Program-made: the position numbers and the translations under genes
From: Cercis canadensis
Lineage: Eukaryota; Streptophyta; Magnoliopsida; Fabales; Fabaceae
Length of the DNA: 64,000 nucleotides
Reading direction: 5' to 3'
Assembly: GCA_003255065.1 (NCBI GenBank)
Contig: QAOA01008473.1
Span: 1,611,114-1,675,113, forward strand
Shown here: piece after piece, positions 55,972 to 64,000 of the stretch
Layout of the letters: each line of letters starts with the position of its first letter
Numbering within the stretch: position 1 is the stretch's first letter
Notes under the pieces: model-generated
Seen by the model: the letters and a program-made list of their open reading frames with translations, nothing else
What the model was told of the DNA's origin: nothing
The model's database searches: none

Positions 55972-56355
55972 GGTCTGAAGGTGTTATCGATAGATTCAGG
56001 TGGAAGGATCATAAAAAGCACAAAAAAAGTGGTCTACAAAGAGGTGTTCTATAAGATCAACCGAAAATGTATGTTATAAATCTTAAATCCTGTAAATTCT
56101 AAAGATACTTCTACAGAATAAATGTGTACTTATATATTTATTTACTGATCTTGTAATATAATTTTAGGTACACAGGGAAGTGGTGATCCCTTAGCAGAAA
56201 ATTATGTCAATAGTAGTTCAAATCAAGTACTAGATATTATTTCACCGATGTGATATCACATTATCATATTATAAAAAATAATGTAAGTAAAAAGTGATCA
56301 CAAGCTACATTTTGTGCTACCCCCGCTCCGCCGCGCGCGCGGGGCAATAAACTAG
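55972..56355 (+). mobile_element. Helitron C 3' terminus with helicase tail remnant
   Basis: 55972-56079 encodes GLKVLSIDSGGRIIK, then VVYKEVFYKINRKCML and stop, homologous to the tail of the helicase in Helitron B. A GC hairpin (CCGCGCG/CGCGCGG around 56330-56343) is followed by CTAG at 56352-56355 and a T. The 5' end of this copy was not found; it may lie upstream of 51901 or have been lost. Confidence 0.8.
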
Positions 56356-57134
56356 TTTATCTAAAAGTGAGAGACTTGTGTATGACAAGTTAGCATCTGC
56401 CTTTTTTACTTTTCTGCTAATTGCATATATGCTATGCTAAGAGAACACCACTCACCAGCATGTGAATAAACCCCAATTTAGCTATAACATAAATTACAGA
56501 ATAATGGCATGAGAGAGGTACTAAAAGAATTGCGTTTCATGTATTATTAGTGTGATGGCACTATCATAAAATATTCTGAGCTGCATATCATTCATCTTAT
56601 AAGTATACTCAAAGGCTTTATATTTATTTGCATAATAAGGCTTGAAAAGCCAAAAATGTTCACTTTGCAAGATTTAAATTTTAGTCTCAATGCCTTGACT
56701 CCCTCGAGTCATTGGATTAGGGGGCAAGTAATAATACTTGATAAATTCAGTATCCCTGCTACAATAAAAGAACAAAAATACTCTTACTTAAAGTATACAT
56801 TCTCCTTCTCTAACTCGCTTGACTCACTTCTGAGGTCATTATTTACTCTCTCAACTCTCAACATTCTCACTTAGACCCCTCTCCCTCTATTATGCTAACT
56901 TGAGCGTTAGAGGTGGCACCAGAGTTTCGGCTCTGCTTTCCCCCTAATCGTGCCTCTCTCTCTATAGATTGTCGACTTCACCTTAACTCAAGCAATAACA
57001 CTTTCTTTCCTAAACATATTTTAAGGCAGTGGCTATAGAAAGGAAACAAGTAATATTGTTTACAAAGTAATTATATGATATTTGATTTATTGTCCAGTAA
57101 TTATATGTCGTATGAACATAATTATAGATGGTTA
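56356..57134. other. spacer between Helitron C and the Pack-hAT
   Basis: No gene recognised. An open frame at 56656-56874 lacks motifs. Confidence 0.4.
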
Positions 57135-57644
57135 TAGGGGTGTAAGCTAAATCGGGAAAACCAGCTGGATCGAACCGAACCGGGATAAACCGAGTCAACT
57201 AAAGAACCAGTCCGATTCTCAGTTTGTTTTTTTGAAAAACTGATGGGTTCGGTTCGGTTCTCGATTTCAATTAATTAAAACCAATAATAAACCGAGCCAA
57301 ATCGAACTGAGTAACAAGAAACGATGTCGTTTTGGGGTAGGCCTTTTGAAATCCCTAACTCTTATTCGACTCCTCACTTCAAAAATCACAATCCATAAAT
57401 TTCTCCTCTCTTTCTCGTTCTCTGACTCTCCCTCCCATTCTCAAATCTTTTTCTCTCCTTAGCAGTTAGTACTCTCCTCCATCGTCGGCATCGCCTAACT
57501 CTCCTCCATTATCGATTTGAGCAGTTAGCACTCTCCTCCATCTCGAAGGTCTTTGACTTGCTCTCCTTTTGAGGTTTTGGTGTTTTTGTTCCTGCCTCGG
57601 TAAGTTGAGGTTTTATTTATATTATTAGAGATCTTTTATTTCAG

Positions 57645-58000
57645 ATTGCTAAGATTATATCTCGTTTTGTTGGAATTAAAGTATTGATTCCTTCAAAGGA
57701 ATTTGCAGAGAAGCATTACCATGACCTGAAGGAAAGACCTTTCTTCAATGGTCTGTGTGAATTTCTAAGCTTTGGTCCTGTTCTTGCAATGGTTAGTAAT
57801 GTTCAAACTCTGGCCTTGCAGATCGCAACAACCTCATCTACCTAACTATGTCTTTCATGTGTCCCAAAAATTTATGTCATAGGCTATGTAGCACGGGTAC
57901 GGGTATGAGTTTCGTATTTGGTACGAGTACAAAACACCGGTATGACATTTTAAAAAAAATAGAAGTACGGGTACGTCACGTTATATATATAAATTAAAAA

Positions 58001-58032
<32 letters not shown>

Positions 58033-58321
58033 AAATAAAATTGACACATACCCTCAACACACACACACTGATATGGCTGTCATTGTTGGAAGGTACTGTT
58101 TTGGAAAACTGAAATTCCCCTAGTGCTATTACCTTGTAATTTGTATCCATTATTCATTATTTTGTCATTACAATCTGATGGTTGGCCGTGCCTGTAGAAA
58201 TATCATCCACGGGAGCGATGGTCCAGATACTACCAAGGATGAAATCAAGTTGTGGTTTAAGCCAGAGGAGTTGGTTAATTACACTAGCAATTCCGAGAAG
58301 TGGATTTATGGCGACAAATGA
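57645..58321 (+). pseudogene. captured nucleoside diphosphate kinase (NDPK) gene fragments
   Basis: Fragment 1 (57645 to about 57792) follows a CAG acceptor and encodes [20 protein letters not shown] and [20 protein letters not shown], ending GPVLAM at GTTAGT. About seven codons are missing after RF compared with ordinary NDPKs. Fragment 2 (58196-58321) encodes [20 protein letters not shown] then [20 protein letters not shown], Lys and a TGA stop. It contains the phosphohistidine (His of IIHGSD) that NDPKs use to pass phosphate between nucleoside tri- and diphosphates. The N-terminal IKPDGV region and the middle WEGEG...GTIRGD part are absent, so no active enzyme can be made from this locus. 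Both fragments lack stops in frame, implying recent capture or RNA-level retention. Confidence 0.88.
58001..58026. repeat. AT dinucleotide microsatellite
   Basis: About 13 AT units inside the Pack-hAT, between the two NDPK fragments. Confidence 0.8.
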
Positions 58322-58666
58322 TTTCTTTTCCCCTATCTCTATTCGGTTTTCCATAAGCTTAATCTCTCTTAAGAAGTGAGGACTGAGGCATAATTTTTAG
58401 AATAAATTATTTACTTAGGTTAGTGCTTAAATTTATCACACTTCTCGGCTTGAATTAGTCTTCGCTGTTGAGCTTTTGTCTCTCTTGGAGTGCTTTCATG
58501 GTGGTTGGTGTGGTTGTTTCGAAGCTGCAGATCAGTAAGCAAATCGAGAAAACCGACCATATCGAACTGATTCAGTTTGACTCAAAAAATCAAACCCATT
58601 TTGTCCGGTCCGGTTTTGGTTGGTTTGGGGTGTAAATCGGGCCGAACCGAACCAATTACACCCTTA

Positions 58667-60112
58667 GTTGGTTATATAATTAAAGTAATAATACTCGTAG
58701 AATTATTATTTTTTAAATATTATATATGTATTATGTTTGTACTTGATTTTAATTAAAATCATTGAATTTATTCAAATATTTTCTCCACCGTTTAGATGTT
58801 ACACATTATCTTTCAAAATATATATAAGAAAAAATTCCTATAAAAGCAGAAGCTAACGAATATGAAGCACTTGGAGGTTTATGCGCGTGGACTATATAAT
58901 GCATCAATGACATTGACTTTAGAATTAAATTATGAGAACCATCAACATAACAGAAAGCTGTAAAAATGTATCTTTGGCCATATCTTATAGTAGAACGTAT
59001 ACGGTATGGTATATCATCCACATCCCCACTTGGATTATTATTTAAAAAAAAAAAAAACTCGTATAGCCATCGCCTACTGAGTTGGACTGATAGTGCCAGA
59101 GAATTTGCCATGCATTTCAATATATACTGCCATCGTTGTCAAACCCAACTGTTTTCTAACTCAAAACAGGAAGTTAGTAATTAATTTGATATTGATTTGG
59201 ATGACAGTTGTTAGCGTGTTAATTTTAGAGTCTGCTCACTTGTAATTAAACGTGGGTGAACAACTCATTTACGTGTGAACTTAAACTTACATATATCTCA
59301 AATATAAGAAAATAAAGGTTATAGGTTTGTCAGTTTGTGTATTCGGGAAGTCGTATCAGACAACTAGACCACCAAATTTGTTTCTCTCGAGCAACAGAGC
59401 AATGTGAAGGGAATAAAAGAAATCAAACTACCTACGAATTACGATAATTGGAGTCACACTTTTTATTGAGCAAATATTTTACTGATTACATAATCATTAT
59501 TTTCACTTTCAATTCAGCAGCCTAGGACTCCAGGCCATTGATAACTCATGTTATATCATTCGGTAAAGATAGTTGATAAAATATTTTGATAAAACTAATA
59601 ATTTATTATTATCGTATAAAAATTAATGTTTTATCATTCATTTATATTTTCAGTGTTTTGCATTTCATTTTACTGATATTTTTTTTAAAAAAAAAAAATT
59701 TGCCGAAATTCATTTTGCAGCCGTTTGTGGATCAGTTTCTTATCTCTGATTCTAACCTACAAGTTGGATGTTTCTTGCCAAGTGTTATTGGGCCATTTTG
59801 TGGGCTTGTTCCCTTCGATTATTGCAAATGGGCTCAGTCATGGCCTCGCGATTGTCCTTCGGGGAGATCTTGTGCGAATAAAATGCTAGTGATTTCGATC
59901 AAAAATCAAATACCAGTTGTGTGTTCGTCCTGTGCCCAGTTTTATTTTTTTTGGGCCCCTCTCTTCCTTCAATATGTGTTTTTTCTTAGAAAGATAAGTC
60001 ATTGCATTTATTTTGTTTTAATAAAGCAAATTCATGGCATTAAACAAATATAAGTAAAGACACATACAAATCAAATGGTTTTCCAATTTCCCTCTCGAAG
60101 TTGTTAGCCTAG
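58667..60112. other. spacer between Pack-hAT and Harbinger-like element
   Basis: Mostly AT-rich. At 59719-59900 base composition rises and a frame reads QPFVDQFLISDSNLQVGCFL followed by Cys-rich sequence; it follows a TGCAG acceptor-like site. It might be an exon or a captured fragment, but I do not recognise it. Confidence 0.35.
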
Positions 60113-61188
60113 GGTGGTGTTTGGTACCAGTAAAGTTTTAAGATTCCTGGGAAAGTGAGGTGGGAATGAAAGTTTCTCATGTTTGGTGTAAGAGATAAAA
60201 AATCATTCCCAAGAATAAAAGATACCCGGGAATTAAATTTGTACACAAAATAAAAATAAAACTTACCCACCTCTTCAGGTGGGAATTCAACTTTCCTGAA
60301 AATGGAGGTGCCAGCGCTCAGCGCTGGCCTCGCAACGCCTAGCACCGAGAATTTTTTTCTTTGCCTCGCTCGCGCACCCTTCTCTCCCTCCTCGCTTTCA
60401 TTTATGCTCTTCTTTCTCCAACTGTGGCTTGAAGCCGTTCTACATAAACACACGAACAGGAGGACCAAACCTTTCCTTTTGATTTTGAATTCCAGAGAAA
60501 TTTCAGCCAATGAAATTGGAATCCAGAGAATTAGAAAATCACAAAGGAAAATAAAGATCTCTTTGTGGTGGTTCACGAAGGTCCTGTGTTGACTGCTGAG
60601 GAGGAGGCGTGCAGCATGAACCAACGTAAGCGTCACCGTCATCGTCACCATTCCCGTCATGCAGGGATTCCCAGTGGCAGTGGCCTGTGAAAATTGCCTA
60701 CAAATTTAATCCTCGGGTCACCGCATTATCTCCCAAACCCAGCAAAAGGTGGGTAAAAATCGTGTCATGCGACTTGGGTGGTGGGCTAATGTTGAAGGAG
60801 CAGATGATGATGGTGAAGGCGAAGAGGTGGAGAGGGTGCTTCACATGTATGGGACCATTCCTGGGACTTCCAATGAGTTTGTGAAACAGGTTTCATCATG
60901 TGCTTATGATATGCGAAGACATCAACAATCATTTGATAGCAGCTATGACAGTTCGGTGACACCCTCTTTTCCTTTTGGAAATTTTGGCTATTTTTTAGTG
61001 CTTTAAGAGAGAGAGAGAGAGAGAGATATATATATAGATAGATAGAGAGAGAGGTATTATTCCCAGAAAAGTTGAGTGTTAACCAAAATGGGAATATAAA
61101 CTTTCTTAGTAATCTCATTCCTGGGAATAGGATTCCCAGAAAAAGTAAAGATTCCTAGACAAGTGGCTAATTGATACCAAACACCACC
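60113..61188. mobile_element. Harbinger-like non-autonomous element, 1.08 kb
   Basis: Terminal inverted repeats GGTGGTGTTTGGTA and TACCAAACACCACC, with TAG on both flanks (60110-60112 and 61189-61191). Subterminal TTCCTGGGAA/TTCCCAGGAA blocks repeat in both arms. A 3-bp duplication and GTTTGG ends fit PIF/Harbinger. The GC-richer interior (60300-60960) includes a frame with HMYGTIPGTSNEFVKQVSSC and AYDMRRHQQSFDSS, which looks protein-coding and is probably a captured host fragment of unknown identity. A GA/TA/GATA microsatellite lies at about 61007-61053. Confidence 0.7.
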
Positions 61189-61753
61189 TAGAAGTCATCA
61201 TCTTAGGCTGGGAGTTTCCCATATACTCATACTCAGGTTTAATGCCGCCTCCTCTCTCCCTATTTAAAAATAGAGGAAAAGAAAACAAAATATAGTTTTG
61301 CTTTTTCTCATATGATTTATTTTCATCCTATTTATACGCATGGTGTTTTTATGATACTATAAGTATGATAAGAAATATAAGTATTTAAACTTTTTATCGT
61401 CTAGTTAACGGAATATGAAGAATGAAGATTCGAATCTTAGATCTCGACTTTTTTTTGATAAATTCTTAAACCATATATTGTATGTATTTGTATATCTGAA
61501 CTAGTTTCACACTATATGAAATAATATAATGTCAAATGTATACAAAGAATTTATTTTTCTTTACATTTTTATTGTAATTATTATGTAAACTATTCACTAA
61601 TAAGATTAGGTTTTGTGAAGAATGGCACATCTATAATTATTTATTGTTTGGACTTAACACAAATTAATGTTGTAATCAAGCAAATTAGATGATGTTGTAT
61701 TTTTGTTAAACGAGATTACATTTCATTTTTCACATAAATAAGCGAATAATCGG
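61189..61753. other. AT-rich spacer
   Basis: No gene or repeat recognised. Confidence 0.4.
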
Positions 61754-62626
61754 CACTTTGACCGAATAAATGCAAAAGGGAAAGTTAATTACACATATGG
61801 GGTAATCAGAAACATAAATACCTAAATAATGTAGTTTGAAAAAAATTAAAAATAAAAAAAAATATTTCGTCAGCAGCGGGGCCCACAGACGTGCCGTGGA
61901 GCTTGCGGCACATGCTGACTAGACGCGCCGTGGGGCCAACGGCACGTCTCTTCTTGTCGTGACTAGGAGCATGGCTTGTATGATTAGCCTCCTTCAGTTC
62001 TTCCTCTAGTTTTTCATACTTAGAGCAAGTAGCTGCAAATTCTCTCTTCTGCCGCTCCAATTCCTCCTTTGCATGCTTTAATTTACTGTTCTCCAACAAA
62101 ACCATCCTCTCTGCTTCCTCCAGATGTTCTTCCTTTTTCTTTAAGGCTATCAGTACTGCCTCAAGATCTGACTCCAAGACTTGTAGGTTAAGCCCAAGGT
62201 GAAAATCCTGGAAATCACCAAATTCTCCTATCATCTACTCTTCCAGCTTCTGTGTTTGCTCAAACAATCTCTCAAGAAGGATCCTTGCTGATTCAGCTGC
62301 TCCATTGTCATTAATGATTGATTTGTTGTTGTTGAAGACTGATTTAATAGTCTTCAATAAACGACATTTTCTTTTTCTGGTTGACACCAACTCTATTCGA
62401 TTATGCTCATTGAGCCCAAGAAAGCACAACTGCACACACACAACTGCAGTCACGATAAGAAGAGACGCGCCGTGGGCCCTACGACGCGTCTGTGGGCCCC
62501 GCTGCTGACGAAATACTTTTTTTTTTATTTTCAATTTTTTTCAAACTACATTATTTAAGTATTTATGTTTCTGACTACCCCATATGTGTAATTAACTTTT
62601 CATTTTGCATTTATTCGGTCAAAGTG
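61754..62626. mobile_element. long-TIR, Pack-MULE-like element
   Basis: Arms of 170-200 bases (about 61754-61958 and 62454-62626) are inverted copies: outermost CACTTTGACCGAATAAATGC, then AAGTTAATTACACATATGGG, and a GC-rich inner part with TTTCGTCAGCAGCGGGGCCC. Possible 9-bp flanks are gaataatcg (61744-61752) and gagtaatca (62629-62637), 7 of 9 matching. Long TIRs enclosing a gene fragment are the Pack-MULE layout, though foldback elements of another superfamily cannot be excluded. Confidence 0.65.
61960..62450 (-). pseudogene. captured coiled-coil protein fragment
   Basis: In minus orientation the frame encodes VCVQLCFLGLNEHNRIE (a possible hydrophobic start), then ESARILLERLFEQTQKLEE, a TAG stop at 62235-62237, and in the same frame FHLGLNLQVLESDLEAVLIA followed by a long heptad-rich coiled coil (KKKEEHLEEAERMVLLENSK to YEKLEEELKEANH). 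The conserved frame on both sides of one stop marks a recent pseudogene. The parent gene is some plant coiled-coil protein that I cannot name. Confidence 0.7.
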
Positions 62627-64000
62627 TCGAGTAATCAAGCCAATATATATATATTTTTTTAATAATTTCAAGACGAAGCATTTTATATCTGTGGTCAGAA
62701 AATATATCGTGGGTCCAATGGCGAATCTCTATTCGCAGTAAGGCCCCGCCGCATACAAACTTTGCTCCTGATTTATTGTTATGCTTATCGTCCCAAGCTA
62801 TTTTTTTTGTCTAAATTTTCCATTGGGACTTGTCTCTCTATCTCTCGCTTTCTTATTTCGATTTAGGGCACCCGAACTCGCTCTTTGACTCAGACCCTTA
62901 GCTCTTCCTTTATCGCTGATCTGCTCCTCAGGTACTCTCTCTCTTTCTTATTCCTCTTCGCGTTACCACTTCTCGAGACCGAGTTGATCCCGACCTATTC
63001 CGAGTTCGATCTAGTATAATTGCGACTTCATCATTTTATTCTTCCAGATCCTCGTTGTGCATCACTGTTGAAAAGTTTTTGTTACTGATATTTATTAGGT
63101 TCACTGTTAGGGTTTTTGGATGAACTCTGATTCTACTTTTTTTTTTTGTTGAAATCTTACTTCGGATTGTCAGAAGCCGTACATTATGTTTCTTAATTGC
63201 GCTGCTTGGATATTTTGAGGATGTTCTTAAGCTTAAAATTTGAAGTATATGTTTATTAATCTATTATTAGTTTGATACGCTGAAGTGAAACCACTGTTTA
63301 GCTTTTTTGTTACACTGTGAAACAAATGAGGAATATGCAATTGGATAGTTGTTTCAATTTTTCTTCCGATTAACTTTTATTTTTTTTGGGGGGATGGGAG
63401 GGGAGGGGATGGTACATATGCAGTTTGGTTTAAATTCAAAAATCTGGTTGAAGTGTTCGTTGATTAACCTTACATTCCGTTAATATATTGTGAATGTGAG
63501 GCTAACTATGGTTTAAACTGGCATATAAATGTAAGGGTGGTAAGTAAATTGTTATGGAATTTTTATTTAATTTCTTTGCTCTTACTTAATTAGTACATCG
63601 TCACTCAGGGACAATCTGTTTTCCTTATACTTTCTGCTTTCCAAATTGGCTGTAGTTTTCTTTTTTCTTACTACGAAAATGAACAAATAGTCTTTACATA
63701 GACTTCAATCCAAAATGTTGTCCCATTAGAGTCTGTACATCCTTAGTCTAGCTTCAAGATGGTCAAAATAGATGTTTACAAGTTAGGTGGGACCACTTGT
63801 TTAACCCGATGTCAGAAGCGAACAACTCCTTAATATAATTTGTATCTTCTACCTCTTGTGTGTCTAACTTGAAGCTTTGCATGTGTTTCCATACAAATTA
63901 TAAATACAAATGATCTGGCTTTATAAAATGACATGTTTTTGGTTTTAAACTTGGAAAGATGAAATGGCATAACTTGAATGAGTTTCAATCTCTCTGATTT
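62627..64000 (+). other. probable promoter, 5' UTR exon and first intron of a gene continuing to the right
   Basis: From about 62820 the sequence becomes pyrimidine-rich (TCTCTCTATCTCTCGCTTTC, CTCGCTCTTTGACTCAGACC) and ends CTGCTCCTCAG followed by GTACTCTCTC at 62932, a typical plant 5' leader exon and donor. The rest to the window edge is T-rich with no reading frame, as in a long leader intron. The coding part would lie beyond 64000; the product is unknown. Confidence 0.4.

Larger units (their letters stand above)
57135..58666 (+). mobile_element. Pack-hAT: non-autonomous hAT carrying nucleoside diphosphate kinase fragments
   Basis: Ends TAGGGGTGTAAG and AATTACACCCTTA, with near-identical 8-bp flanks GATGGTTA (57127-57134) and GTTGGTTA (58667-58674). 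The left end has the same AACCGG-type repeats and AAACGATGTCGTTTT box (57319-57333) as the large hAT at 23422-29167, so it belongs to the same family. Internally it lacks transposase and holds two pieces of a host NDPK gene in forward orientation, downstream of the retained hAT promoter/leader. Between them (about 57890-57985) is a TACGGGTACGGGTACG-like repeat, possibly the end of another element. Confidence 0.88.

Overview
This window is nuclear DNA from a flowering plant, most likely a woody or other rosid-type eudicot; the species cannot be fixed from sequence alone. It is AT-rich, has intron-split genes with GT/AG borders, plant-specific families (CrRLK1L receptor kinase, CCT-motif protein, MATE transporter, GH18 chitinase-like protein, plant histone promoter element), and about half of the length is transposon-derived. 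Single n characters inside poly-A or poly-T runs (near 14845, 42938, 53532) and at 15036 point to a draft assembly.

Genes. 143-6287 (-): the first 13 exons of the largest subunit of RNA polymerase III (NRPC1), running off the left edge. 7796-8713 (+): a single-exon, secreted GH18 chitinase-like protein. 18515-20561 (+): a three-exon CCT-motif (CMF-type) regulator. 31522-31833 (+): histone H4, with a plant histone Type I promoter element upstream. 32703-33401 (+): an unrecognised 232-residue basic protein containing a nearly perfect 204-bp in-frame tandem duplication. 35195-37699 (-): an intact HERK1-like receptor kinase. 43916-44752 (-): a frameshifted and truncated MATE transporter relic. 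62627-64000 probably holds the promoter, 5' UTR exon and first intron of a gene that continues to the right.

Mobile DNA. The window carries three related hAT elements with TAGGGGTG-type ends: a 5.7-kb one with an intact 710-residue transposase (23422-29167), a 1.73-kb deletion derivative with a perfect 8-bp target duplication (39358-41088) that itself contains a 406-bp Mutator-type foldback element, and a 1.53-kb derivative (57135-58666) that carries two captured pieces of a nucleoside diphosphate kinase gene (a Pack-hAT). Two Helitrons lie end to end (45810-50065 and 50066-51900), and a third Helitron 3' end lies at 56355. The second carries a broken Pif1-type helicase; the first carries a possible OB-fold (RPA-like) remnant. 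Further elements are a Tourist-like MITE (12422-12619), foldback elements (13130-13912, 38886-39222, 42409-43441), a Harbinger-like element (60113-61188) and a Pack-MULE-like element that enclosed a coiled-coil gene fragment (61754-62626).

Nothing suggests an operon-like or pathway cluster; the host genes look like unrelated neighbours. The most unusual content is the transposon biology: gene capture by hAT and by a long-TIR element, head-to-tail Helitrons, and nested insertions. All family names come from recognising motifs by eye; no database search was run.
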